Below, one piece after another: positions 21,426-41,699 of a stretch of DNA of 64,000 nt. Below the pieces are notes generated by a model that had not been told where the DNA came from, ran no database searches, and saw nothing but the letters and a program-made list of their open reading frames with translations. Source of the DNA: Escarpia spicata. Lineage: Eukaryota > Annelida > Polychaeta > Sabellida > Siboglinidae. Location of the stretch: positions 61,111,326 through 61,175,325 of the forward strand of contig OZ023210.1 in assembly GCA_963995525.1 (NCBI GenBank), read 5' to 3'. Position 1 is the first letter of the stretch. Each line of letters begins with the position of its first letter. A program made the position numbers and the translations under genes.

Positions 21426-21595
21426 GTGACATGACTTACGGGTGAATTAACACCGCGCCAGAGGTCGTGAGCTTACAGGTCATTACGACCACGTCATTGG
21501 CTCGTATGGTACGACTTACAGGTGAATTAACACCGCGGCAGAGGTCGTGAGCTTACGGGTGACTGTCCACCGCGCCATAGGTTCGAACGATGATG
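21426..21595. repeat. Two to three tandem ~110-base units
   Basis: ACTTACGGGTGAATTAACAC with CCGCGCCAGAGGTCGTGAGC at 21436-21475 recurs at 21510-21556. A third partial unit ends at about 21585. Confidence 0.75.
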
Positions 21596-21739
21596 ACGAT
21601 GATGATACTTGCATGTTAATGAAACACAGTATATACATGATATGTCAACCACGCCATCGGGTCTATGATAACCTAGTTGTCAATAGCGAAACAGTAGCGA
21701 AAGTAAACATAGTGCCGAAACACACACTTTATCTCAATT

Positions 21740-22055
21740 GTTTAAACTAATCAAATACACAACAATCGTTTGCTACTAGATCAGTGCCGAAAACGTTCAG
21801 AAAGCCTTCAATGACAAACCACGACAGTGATACATGAGATAAGCGACACAGTATTGACCGCGAACGTTAGACAGAGTACTTTGAAGTCTCTTGGAATTGT
21901 GAGTCCGTTCTACACATTTTTTATTCATGAATCTAGGGAACTCGACGTGTCGCGGTGGCAACCCGTACGAGCAGAAGTATTCATCGTGTCCGTTACTATT
22001 CAGGTACCGCGCTATACAATGTTCGCCTGGTCACGAGTGTTACGTTCAGGTAGGT
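21740..22055 (-). pseudogene. Second, more decayed copy of the protease end
   Basis: Aligned by eye with 15715-16020 in the same orientation. Shared stretches are CACAGTATTG, GTAGACAG, TTCGACGTGTCG/CTCGACGTGTCG, GGTGGCAA followed by CCGTA, and GAAGTATTC. It covers the Cys-box and Tyr-Asp block of the adenain-like protease. Frame is lost at several points. It lies directly inside the right terminal repeat and could derive from a second, related element or a terminal duplication. Confidence 0.65.
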
Positions 22056-22139
22056 AGACGTAGAAAGTGTCACTAATATAAAATCTTGTAAACCTTATCA
22101 ACCATGTACAAATTGATTCCATATGATACACACATTTTA

Positions 22140-22228
22140 TTCAGACACCCAAGAGAAAGTATTACTGTGAATGATATCACATATATTCTTGTTGTGAGAC
22201 ACCCAAGAGTAAGTGTCACTATTATAAA
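22140..22228. repeat. Right terminal inverted repeat of the virus-like element
   Basis: Reverse complement of 15514-15602. A neighbouring ~90-base segment is tandemly repeated: the block before 22140 resembles 22200-22290, sharing AAAATCTTGTAA and TACAAAT. The true outer end may therefore be near 22300. Confidence 0.7.
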
Positions 22229-22384
22229 ATCTTGTAAGTCTTACTAACTATATACAAATCTACTCCATATGATGATGATGCAACAGTGACGTGTGTGTAT
22301 CAATACACTGTTCAACAATTGACAAAATAGGAGTCGATAAACATAATAGTTCATCACGGCTACATTAAGACCGGCTATTACACG

Positions 22385-22900
22385 GCTATTTCACGAGTGT
22401 ACCAGCGCAGATGATGCAGGATGACATTGGTGGTGCAGCTTGTTGTTTGCACCGCAGCCTCTTCTCAGCGGCATGCTGGTGTCTAATTTAGTCAGCCCGA
22501 CCAATGCCTCTGTATACAGTCTAACGCTAAGCAGTACGAATTTCAACCATTGTTTCCCAGTCTTCAGATCTGATGCCATAGGCCTTCGTGTCGCACATAC
22601 AGACGTCCTTGAATCTGGGGGCTGGGTTTCGGCAAACGGCCGCATTCCATGCGCGGTACGTGGCCCAGCCAGCGAGACGTCTCTGGTTCAATAGTGAATA
22701 CATTCTGGGGATCTTACCACGGTCCAGTATGTCGCAGGTTTTGACACGGTCCTGCCTGGTGATACCGAAGATGCGATTGAGGCGGCGCTCCTGGCGCATC
22801 TAAGTCGTCCGCGATTCGCTGCCGTAGAGAAGGGTGCTCAGCACACTGGACTGGTAGACTGTCACCTTAGTGTTCTCAGTGAGCATCTTCTTTTCTCATA
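22385..22900 (-). mobile_element. Non-LTR retrotransposon C-terminal fragment (copy 1)
   Basis: The minus-strand frame has RRLNRIFGITRQDRVKTCDI, then PRMYSLLNQRRLAGW, then RFKDVCMCDTKAYGIRSEDW. This is the post-polymerase tail of a LINE open frame. The upstream part (22900-22800) has VTVYQSSVLSTLL, also from such tails. It ends with a Cys-rich segment near 22390-22440. A second copy is at 46620-47045. The clade is uncertain. Confidence 0.7.
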
Positions 22901-23934
22901 CTCGTTTGGTAACCTTTACCATAGTGACTGATATTAGTAGATATTATTAGTAAACGAACACAACTTATCAATAAGTCTTCCCTTAGCTGCATGTAATATT
23001 GACATAATACATCCCTGGAAAAGAAGACTGGATGTCCCTAGTTGAGTCCATCACTTTTATTGAACACGAAAAGTATTTCCTGACATTAGCCAAATGCTCA
23101 GTTTAATTAAAATTTAATGTTCACCTAAGAATTTATTCACCTTATTTGTAAATATATATACAAACATTTATATGATTAAGCAAATCCCGTTTCATTTGTT
23201 GATTTCTCAGCTAAAAATATTTATTGCATATGTGCTTATTCTGCACAAGTAGTAACCTGATAATTAGAAATTTACTAGCTATATGTAATATTTACATATA
23301 TTCATATGTTTAACCAAATTCATTTAGCCCACTTATGTGTGCGTGTGTGTATGTTCGTGCGTGCGTGTATGCATTTGCGTGCTCACATTCATGCATGTTT
23401 GCGTGTGTTTTTATGTATTTGTCTTTAACCAAACTGTGCTTTTATTACGGTTGAAATTGTCGTTTTAGGACATTTTTCCCCAGTGGAAATTCACCAAATT
23501 CAGCACTGACTTGCCCATACCATTATGCTAATCTTGATCACGTTTAATTAAGTCGCTTTGGTGATAAGCAACATTTCGTAAATATATCCGTTTCGCGTGC
23601 CTCTGGTACGGAAATGCGGGACATCAATGTTTTTGACGACCCACAAAACTATGGATACTCGCTACAGTGTACGTGCGCTTTTGAAATACGACTCCAAACG
23701 TCTGCTCATGGCCTAAATTATGATGGCAGACACTTTAAGTAGGCCACTTCATTTAAAATAAACCCCGATGCGCTCGTTCCTATGCTCTTTGTTGTGTCAG
23801 GGCATGTGATTTACCCCCCCCCCCCCTAATCCTCCATGTGTGTATGTATTTTAGATGGCCAATGTAGTGCCTAGAACGTTTTTTTTAAATAAAATGTCGA
23901 TACGGCATCCGTTCTGTCGCCGTCGTCAGGGGTG
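22901..23934. other. Upstream region of copy B1, duplicated at 47040-47915
   Basis: Bases 23220-23880 are parallel to 47040-47870, including GTTGAAATTG with CCAGTGGAAATTC, and a block near 23730-23810 also found at 30720-30815. The copies form one segmental duplication that carries the DCXR promoter downstream. No gene is seen. A C-run occurs at 23813-23826. Confidence 0.6.
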
Positions 23935-24299
23935 TGGAAGGATGTGGGAGTTGGGATGTTGCTCCTAAACATTGGAGAGCAGTGAGAGGTTGGGATCAAC
24001 ATGCATGGGATATATATTGACTGATGGGAGACTATCCAACAACACAAGTGGGTGGTGAGAGCGTCACACTTCAACCACACACCCCTTTGTCGTGTTGTCG
24101 ACTGAACCTAGACGGGGCGACCGCTTTAGGGTAAAAGCGTTGGGTCAGACCACTAGATAAACGTGCCCTCTTTCACGAGGTGCAACCGAGTGTTTTATCG
24201 AGTTACTCAAGCTGTTAGACCCGTACTCGTACCGAGGGATAACATTATTAAAGTTGTTTCGTTAGACCGGAACATTTGCCGTGTCGTCTTAAGAAAAGT
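23935..24299 (+). promoter_or_regulatory. Shared upstream block of DCXR copy B1
   Basis: About 370 bases aligned with 27955-28347 and 50246-50629, from GATGTGGGAGTTGGG to GTGTCGTCTTAAGAAAAG. Conservation up to the start codon suggests promoter plus 5' UTR. No TATA box is obvious. Confidence 0.45.
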
Positions 24300-24441
24300 C
24301 AAGGATATTCGTTTCGAAGGAAAGCGTGCTCTGGTCACAGGGGCGGGCAAAGTTAAGGTTACTGGTGACGTTGTTTAGCATATTATGTTACATTCATGAG
24401 CAAATGTTTTCTGAAAAAAAATCGTAAGGGCTGGATGCAGC

Positions 24442-24782
<341 letters not shown>

Positions 24783-25809
24783 AAGCCTGTTGGTAGTAAG
24801 CTAGATAACATACGTCTCGAATGTAGTAACTCACCAAAAAGTTCTGACTTCCGGCTGTGCTGGACCATGTCAATGATATTAGTGTAGTAAGAGATTCCAA
24901 AGTAAATACAGTACTAATTGATGCTTGGTTCGAACAAGCTATCAATTGCTACATATTGGAATGTAGCATGACACGTGGGCGTTTCTCCTGTGCATGTACT
25001 GCTTTTTATTCATTTCTGTTGTGATTTTAATGATACTTTGTACCTGGTACCCTTGTATCATGACATTGTGAACTTCGTTTCGTGTGAGGACAATTTATGT
25101 GGCCCTCACCCCCTGTACTCTGAGCAGATTTCCATCGTATGTGTATGTGGATAAATCTCCCATAATAATACAATTCTGTTTATTTACTTCCCTGATTTTC
25201 TCTCTCGTCTATGTATCATTCTCATTAAAGGTTCACCCACGAATATCGTCGATTTTCAGATTTCTTTCTCTATCACTGCCTTCATCAAATGTTTGAACTT
25301 GTGAGATCAAACATTTCTTTTGCGGTCCACACTAAGCACTTAAAGTTAGTGTTATCATTGCAGGGATCGGATATGGTATTGCAAAGGCCCTGTCAGCCGG
25401 AGGGGCTGAGACATTTGCTTTGAGTCGGACACAGGCAGACTTGGATCGATTGAAAACTGAGGTACCTGTTTTGTTTTCCATGTTAGCCATTCCAAATATG
25501 TAATAACTGTAACGGTAAAGTTGGTTGCCATGTGTGTTAATGTTGTTTTATAATCCTGATATTCGCACGGTTTGTGTCGACTTGGTTGATTGGGCAGCAA
25601 CAAGGAAAGCCGTCGAAGATATGGGACCAATCGACCTTTTGGTGAACAACGCAGCTATTACAAGGGTCATAAAGTTCTTAGATCTCGAGGAAGCTGACCT
25701 AAAAAAGTATGAAGTTGTTTTAACCTTACCGATGTCTTTACACATGTAGTTATTTTGTTCACTCAGGTGCCTTTGCCATCAAGACTGTACAATAAAACGG
25801 CATGTTATA

Positions 25810-25900
25810 TATACCAGTCGATCTGTTGGTGAACAACGCAGAATTCTAATGGTCACAAAATTCTTAGAGATCGAGGAAGCTGAACTGAAAAAGTATGAAA
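25810..25900 (+). repeat. Partial duplicate of exon 3 inside intron 3 (copy B1)
   Basis: Repeats the second half of exon 3 (GTGAACAACGCAG ... GAGGAAGCTGAACTGAAAAA) about 260 bases downstream, with a 1-base deletion that breaks the frame. The same duplicate is in the complete gene at 32042-32140, so it predates their separation. Confidence 0.8.
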
Positions 25901-26011
25901 ATGTTTTCACTTTGAAATTGAAAAACGTTTATTGAATAATCTTTATTGTCCATATAATGGCGAAGGTAGTATGTATATTGTTCTTTGGGCTTGCATGTGA
26001 CACAAGTAGAA

Positions 26012-26300
26012 CATGCAGAGCGCAGTTACGCAGTGTCTAGAGCATCGACTCTCAACCGAGAAAACCCGGATTCGAATCATGTGCTTCCGTGTGGAATCTT
26101 GGGCAAGTTCACTGTAGTTGCTCCGGTTAACTCAGCTGTGTGAATGAGTACGTGGCTATATACAGTGGTGGATATCTGAATAAGAATAGTAATCGCGCAT
26201 TAATTGCAACGTTGCTGAATGCTTTTCAGAGAAGTCGAGATGGTATTCGATTGAACATGACTGGATACTACACTATATAAGAACCTTCCATTCTTAGAAC
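26012..26300 (+). mobile_element. tRNA-derived SINE in intron 3, near full length
   Basis: The head has GCGCAGTTACGCAGTGTC and the B box GGATTCGAATC at 26068-26078. The body has TCTTGGGCAAGTTCA, and the tail has GACTGGATACTACACTATAT. It is absent from the matching intron of the complete gene (32140-32590), so it inserted after the duplication. Confidence 0.8.
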
Positions 26301-27011
26301 GTATATAGCATGTATAAACTTTTACACAAATGATGCATGTTTGTAATTATTACGCATCATTCAACTGCAACGTCCCTACACATCCCTACACGTCCCTACA
26401 CGTCCCTACACGTCCCTACACGCACACACACGCAGTTACATATTTACCGATTTCTTAGCGCATGTGTGTTATCTTGTTCACGTAGCAATGTTTTTGTCAT
26501 CGGGACTTTACACTAACATTATGCATAGATACATAGGTGTGTGTGTGTGAGTATTTTATTGCGTGCGTGCATGCGTGCGTGCGTGTGTGTAATGTCCAAT
26601 ATTTTTTATTCTTATCTGACTTCATTCAATAGCCCCACCTCCCCATGCCAGAATTGTGCAAGTGTGCATATGATATGATTTAAACCAGACAAAAATTAAG
26701 TATGCTCTCAAGCGCTACAAGATGATTGGACATTTTGTTTCTGGTCGCTAATTACTAAAATAAAATTGGTGCACAGTTAAGAGATGTGAATGTCCCGTGC
26801 GCATACTTAGTTAATCACTGCAATTTAACGTAGATAGTTTGCTATATATAGCTTCTAACATAACTGCATTGTCAGGTTAAAAAAACATGAAAGCAGGCGC
26901 AAGTGAGTCCTCCGTTTATATTAGGTAATAATAATATCGTAATTAAATTAATTTGCATTTTATTTCAGAACGTTTGATGTCAACGTCAATGCGGTTGTAA
27001 ACGTGTCCCAG

Positions 27012-27357
27012 GTTAGACATATTCGTTCTAACATACCATACACATAATAACGCGTTTGTGGTGTGTGCGTTCATGCGGCGTGGGAGTGTATGTTTTTAGA
27101 ACTGTTGTTGCGTATGTATGTGCACGCTTTATTGTTTAGTGCATCTAGTAATATTATTAATTGGTGTGTCACGAATCTAGTTTGCCAATTACTATGCTTT
27201 CACTGACACTGATAATGTTCTTAATAATATACTTAATAATACACACGTGCAGACTCTCTGTCTGTGTGCCTGTCTAGGTGTCTATCTGTTTGTCTTTCTG
27301 CCTGTATGTATGTGTGCCTGCCTCTCTGTCTGTCTGTATGTCTGTCTCTCTGTCTGC
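27012..27357. other. Intron 4 remnant of copy B1
   Basis: Parallel to 32634-32896 of the complete gene. No feature of its own. Confidence 0.5.
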
Positions 27358-27500
<143 letters not shown>

Positions 27501-27954
27501 CTTTCTGTCTATGTCTCACACTCACATAATTTACAACAGGGTGTGTCGCCGACGACTGACATAATATCAGGACATTTTTATTCAGCCTTTTCAGGTAAGT
27601 ACGTAGGTCTATATTCATCAATATGCACCCCAAAAGGCAAAGGCGGCTAGGCAATATTTCTACAATAATATTAAATACTATTATAATTATTAGTACGCTA
27701 TGGCATATATATATATATACCTGATCTACTGGTGCAACATATTATTCCTTACATATGCACATAAACATAACCCGGATAAAATGTGACGCCCAAATAAATG
27801 TAAACGCGACAGTCGTAGTTAAATATATTCCCCTAGATACGCGCACGCGCAGAAACGTCGCCCGGATATTATTTAACGCCCGGATAAATGTAAGCACGAC
27901 ACCGGCCTCGGGCCGAGAGGTCTGAGCTGGCTGGGTCGCCGTCGTGAGGTGTGT
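27501..27954. other. Junction between copies B1 and B2
   Basis: Similarity to intron 4 ends here and the upstream block of the next copy begins near 27940. Two CCCGGATAAA/CCCGGATATT-type short repeats at 27770-27890 are the only other items. The unequal-exchange breakpoint should lie in this stretch. Confidence 0.4.
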
Positions 27955-28347
27955 GGAAAGATGTGGGAGTTGGGTGGTTGGTCCTAAACATTGGAGGGCG
28001 CAGAGGTTGGCATCAACATAGGTGGGGAAAAGTGTTGATAGGAGGCGGGAGATACCTAGAGTATCATAACGGAGGGAGGCTATCCCCCAACCTAGGTGGG
28101 AGGTGACATCGTCAGACCTTAACCACACACCCCTCTGTCGAGTCGTCGACTGAACCGAGACAAAGTAGAGCGACCGAGTTAGAGTGAAAACGTTTTGTCA
28201 GACCACTAGATAAACTTACCCTCTTTCATGAAGTGCATCCGAATGTTTTATTGAGTTACTCAAGCTGTTAAACGCGTACTCGTACAGAGGGATAATTAAA
28301 GTTGTTACATTAGACGTGAACATTTGCCGTGTCGTCTTAAGAAAGCC
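27955..28347 (+). promoter_or_regulatory. Shared upstream block of the complete DCXR copy B2
   Basis: Aligned with 23935-24299 and 50246-50629 up to the start codon. Landmarks are ACACCCCT...GTCGAGTCGTCGACTGAAC, TTACTCAAGCTGTTAAACGC and CATTTGCCGTGTCGTCTTAA. The Kozak context is GCCATGG, which supports the start at 28348. Confidence 0.5.
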
Positions 28348-37348
<9,001 letters not shown>

Positions 37349-37428
37349 AACCATTGATGGCATGTCTACGCGTGTGAATCGAATTCTGTCGTATTCTTTG
37401 CAAATACACATTATCGATGTGTTATTAT

Positions 37429-37434
37429 AATAAA
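37429..37434 (+). terminator. Polyadenylation signal AATAAA of copy B2
   Basis: Canonical hexamer 81 bases after the stop codon of the complete gene. Confidence 0.6.
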
Positions 37435-37868
37435 TGTAAACATGTAACAATTAATGATTGAGCGGATTTACTATTCAGTAGAAGATTGAAGACACTATGT
37501 TTCTGTGCGATCTGGTTGGTGCTGAACCTGCCATTGACGAGACCTTCTTCTACCGCGTTATTCCACGTAGCTGCTTTTGTAGATTAATTGACTACTGCAT
37601 ATATTGGAAATATGAATATGAAACATATTGTATAGCTAGGAAACTTGCATATATCACACATTCGAGATAATACTGTATATTATATCTTAACATAATAGTA
37701 ACATACTTATATTGCTGCAAATATAGGATAACAACTATTCACGATGTTTTGCATTTGAATGTATAATAAATTAAGTAATACATTAAAGATTATGATTCTG
37801 TTTAACAATTATTCCATATATATAAAGTTAACTTTCGGTAATGCATAACTACTGTCGATAGCAATGCA

Positions 37869-37899
<31 letters not shown>

Positions 37900-38025
37900 C
37901 AGTGTATATATATATATGTATATATATATATGTATATATATATACATATTATATATATATATATATATATATACAATGATATGTAAAGGCAAGTTTTCAT
38001 ATAGAGCTGTGTCAAGTTCTTAGGA
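37435..38025. other. 3' flank of copy B2
   Basis: Similar to 77-300 after copy A except for about 200 inserted bases near 37510-37717. A TA-rich microsatellite lies at 37870-37975. Confidence 0.5.
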
Positions 38026-38305
38026 CTGCTTAAACCGCTTTACACCTTACTTCCAGGCAGACCTGTTCAATCGAACATCATCTCGATTTCTCTGGGAAGC
38101 ATTCAGTCACGCTATAATTAATGCGCGAAGACTATTCCTAAAATTATCCACCACTATCTAAAGTACTCATTCATACAGCCGAATGAACTGGAGCAACGTA
38201 GAGTGAATGAACTTGCCAAAGTTTCGACAAGACAGCGCAGGATTCGAACTTAGGTTTTCTCGATTGTGAGTCCAAAGCTCTGACGACTAAGCCACTGTGC
38301 TCCAC
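38026..38305 (-). mobile_element. tRNA-derived SINE, minus strand
   Basis: The reverse complement shows the head near 38300, the B box GTTCGAATCC at 38240-38249, the body (TTCATTCGGCTGTATGAATG near 38180) and the tail near 38030-38100. It is near full length and followed by a CGCA microsatellite. Confidence 0.8.
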
Positions 38306-38789
38306 ACACGCACACGGACGCTCGCAAGCACGCACGCACATACACACGCACGCACGCATGCACAAACAAACATACATAATTATAGGAAACAGTTAGTGTA
38401 TATCTTTCTCCGGAATTGTGCTGTCGAAAGTGACTGAAATAAATAATTAATTGTATAGCTGTGATATATCAAATTACAGTATGATTTGTGTCTTACATTC
38501 TGGCTTATGAGATATTTAATGTGTTCGATATAGAATTAGTTTTATTTTCAGAATTGCAATTGGGTTTTTAATTATTGACTGATCAATTATTACTTATACT
38601 GTAAAAGGGAAACGTAGTCCTAATTATTTAGGTATGGTCAATGGCCTTGGTGGGAAATGACCCGGGGAACATCCGAGGGGAAATCCTACCTTGTTTTCAA
38701 TAGTGTTTTGTTTGATAGACAGACATTCATGGTGTGGCCGTGTCGAGCAAATTGCATGTACATTTCAGATAGTCGATCAAAAGTCGTAG
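38306..38789. other. Microsatellite then AT-rich sequence
   Basis: A CGCA/CACA tract at 38306-38370. Nothing is recognised after it. Confidence 0.4.
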
Positions 38790-39290
38790 CCATTTATTTT
38801 TTTAATATACAATAAAAGATTGACGTATAGCATCCAAGTCTACAAAAATTACAAACTAAATGCAACGTATCATCTGACAGGAACCTAAATACGGACAATA
38901 AAGCAGGCATCACTTACTTCACGTTTAAACGGGCATTATACGAGCCGATTAAAATTATCGTAATTGTTCTCATGCAATAACAGCGCCTTTGAACGAGTCT
39001 TCCATTGTTCCCATCTTGATGCGAGAGATCCAGCATTGTCCCAAATAAAAAGGAATGTTATGCCAAAGTTTCTTATCAGGTAGAAATAGCACGCGCCGTT
39101 GGGGTCAGCTGCAACAGGCAGTTCCGTCTGCACACTAATGGACCGGCTAGGACACATACAATGATTAGATCCATCCAAGCAATAGTAACGGATATATGCT
39201 TTGACATACATACAGAACGACATACACCGACTCTCTGTTTTTGAACATAGATAACATGTTGCATTTCGCAATTAAATTACAAAGACTCAT
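38790..39290 (-). repeat. Dispersed repeat family, copy 3
   Basis: The reverse complement of 38790-39020 matches 14670-14890, and about 39040-39175 matches 8830-8960. The minus-strand frame keeps SLASRWEQWKTRSKALLLHE, the region just after the short frame of copy 2. It therefore supplies the downstream part of the same unknown element. Confidence 0.6.
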
Positions 39291-39379
39291 TTAGATTTAC
39301 TGGTGGGAAATCTTGGGCTCGGTTCATTGTCGATGTTGGTGCAGAAATTTCGGAAAATCCTGGAAGGATTGGAGAGATA

Positions 39380-39620
39380 AGTATTGTTATTACTTAAATA
39401 CTGTTCGTAAATGACCCATTGTTGATGTGGCTAGTGTTCCGCGTATTCGCTAGGGCGCTAAATAATAGAAATAAACAAGGCAATCTAGCGTAAGGTGTAA
39501 CGTTTGTGCACAGTAAACAGTCTTCTTTAAGACTACATAGTGAATACTGTAAACATAGTTGACTAAATTATTTAGAAAAGCTAATTACATTATTATTAAA
39601 TAAATTCTGATTTGGCAAAG
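39380..39620 (+). mobile_element. CR1-like 5' region fragment
   Basis: The reverse complement of about 49550-49860, the 5' part of the CR1-like element at 47916-50245 (shared GCGTATTCGCTAGGGCGC-like core). Its orientation is opposite to the adjoining 3' end. Confidence 0.5.
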
Positions 39621-39634
39621 TCAAGGCAAAGATT

Positions 39635-39900
39635 TAACAAGATTGCCACTCAGAGAATTAACTCTAGGTGGCAGGTGGACAAGGAAGCCCTTTGGCTTAT
39701 CGAGAGTCCGACCCTTTTATCTATGTGTATCCCGCCCTTCTGAAACGCTACTAGCACCCACACAATTAGCAGATAATCTGTTCCATTAATTTACAGTCCT
39801 TTGTGAAAATGAGAACTTTCTTATATCTAATCTACCCTGCTCCTTTGCTAATGTAACTTCATGTCCTCTAGTCCTTCTATCTTTCTTAAAAGATAACGTG
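39635..39900 (-). mobile_element. CR1-like LINE 3' end
   Basis: Same sequence as 5640-5809 and 47940-48220, read on the minus strand: the last codons of the reverse-transcriptase frame and the 3' tail. Confidence 0.75.
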
Positions 39901-39904
39901 GATA

Positions 39905-41695
39905 ACGGCGACGTAAAAACAAATAGAGTACGCAGAAATATGCAAGACCATCTAAAATAAAGCGAAGGAGGACATCAGAAAGTACGAACAAGAGATCATA
40001 CGAGAAACGATTATGTCATCAAAGAGCCTGAACAAAGCAAGAAGAACGCAGGCACTAGGCCGAGACAGACTGATTACACTTCTAGACAAGCAGGGTAGAG
40101 AAATACAAGACCAAGAAATGATCATGGAACGAATAGAGGAATTCTACACCGAGCTATATGACAGTGAACAGAGTACCATAATTCACATCGACCCGAAAGA
40201 GGTACCAGAGATAACACAATGGGAAGTGGAAGCTGCGCTAAGAAATATGAAGAATGGAGAAATAAAAGCAGGAGAAGATATCATCTCGAAGACACCAACT
40301 AAGCTGTGTACTAAATGTTTATCGGAAAGACGAATACCCACCGCTTGGAAGAACGCAAATATGATGATTATCTTCAAGAAGGGAAATAAGAGAGACCTAA
40401 AGAATTACAGACCGATATGTCTGTTATCAAACATCTACAAATTACTCACAAAGATACTAACGAATAGGCTAGAGAAGACACTCGATGAAAACCAACCACG
40501 AGAGCAAGCAGGATTCAGGAACAGGTACTCAACGACAGACCACATACACGTCGTAAACAAACTGAAAGAGAAGTGCCGATAATATAATATCCCACTCTGC
40601 ATCGCTTTCGTCGACTACGAGAAGGCTTTCGACTCGGTGCAAACTCAAGCAATATTGACCTCCCTTCAAGAACAGGGGATAGAAGATGTTACATCGATCT
40701 CCTAAAAGATATCTACACCAACAGCTCGGTGACAGTCCACCTACACAAAAAGAATAACAAGATCAACATCAAGAAAGAAGTGCGACAGGGTGACACCATA
40801 TCGCCCAAGCTATTTACGGCAACACTAGAAAACATATTCCTAAGACTAACCTGGGAAACCTTGAGGATAGACGGAGAATATCTCAGCCATCTTCACTTCG
40901 CCGACGACATAGTCATATGCGCTACTACACCGCAATAATTATAAAACATGCTACAGGAGCTAGCTGATTAAAGTGAAAAACAAGGTCTAAGGATGAACAT
41001 CTCGAAGACAAAACTGATGCTAGAAAATGACACACCAATATATACCAACACGACATAGATAGAGAACGTTGAAAGCTACGTCTATCTGGGACAGCGATAC
41101 AGTATCAGAGACAAAAACCAAGACAAGGAGATTCAACGAAGAATCACCGCCGGATGGGCAACTTTCGTCAAATACCGGGATATCTTCAAGGGTAACTTTG
41201 GAACCTGCTTGAAGAGACAAGTCTTCAACTCATGCGTACTTCCAGCGTTGATATACGGCGCGGAAACATGGGCACTCACCATCCAGGCAAATAACAAGCT
41301 AGCATCCGCACAAACAAAGATGGAAAGAAGTATGTTAAACATCACATATCGGGAGAGAAAAACAAACATCTGGGTAAGACAGATGACAAAGGTCATAGAC
41401 GTCATAGAACAAATCAGAAGACAGAAGTGGGCCTGGACAGGGCACATTAGCAGACTACGAGATAACCGATGGACCTCGCGTATCACAACCTGGATACCTT
41501 ACGAAGTGAAACGATCTAGAGGAACACCAGCGAGACGGTGGAGAGACGAACTAGACGACTACTGGAAGGGCACCATCTGGCAGAGGATAGCGCAAGAAAG
41601 GCTGATTTGGAAACGACCTGCTGAGGCCTTCGCTTTCCCAACCACGGGACACTACGGCTGCACAATGATGATGATGATGATGATGATATATATAT
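39905..41695 (+). mobile_element. RTE-like LINE, 5'-truncated
   Basis: The frame 40013-40582 has VEAALRNMKNGEIKAGED, KKGNKRDLKNYRPICLLSNI, LLTKILTNRLEKTL and EQAGFRNRYSTTDHI (reverse-transcriptase blocks 1-3). After a stop there is FVDYEKAFDSV (block A, about 40605), then EVRQGDTISPKLFT (block B) and HLHFADDIVICA (catalytic FADD) to 40938. The tail 41209-41766 has CVLPALIYGAETWAL and the end RWRDELDDYW. It finishes in an (ATG)n run at 41665-41688, next to TA repeats of an inverted DCXR intron. Endonuclease missing; several stops; inactive. Confidence 0.85.
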
Positions 41696-41699
41696 ATAT

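Larger units (their letters stand above)
15510..22230 (-). mobile_element. Decayed virus-like element with F54H12.2-type capsid gene cluster and terminal inverted repeats
   Basis: An inverted pair (15514-15602 and 22140-22228) brackets eight minus-strand genes in compact, partly overlapping order. From 5' to 3' these are an NTPase, two conserved proteins, a membrane protein, a penton-like protein, a minor-capsid-like protein, a major-capsid-like protein and an adenain-like protease. A protease plus packaging-type ATPase plus capsid set is the morphogenesis module of Polinton/adinto-type viruses and their relatives. No protein-primed DNA polymerase, integrase or helicase is visible. It is therefore a deleted copy, a member of a group lacking them, or dependent on helpers. 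Frameshifts, stops and truncations affect most genes, so it is an inactive old insertion. Confidence 0.75.

Noticed and set aside
15510..22230. A complete Polinton with polymerase and integrase
   Set aside because: No YxDTDS-type polymerase motif, DDE integrase or chromodomain was seen in any frame between the terminal repeats.
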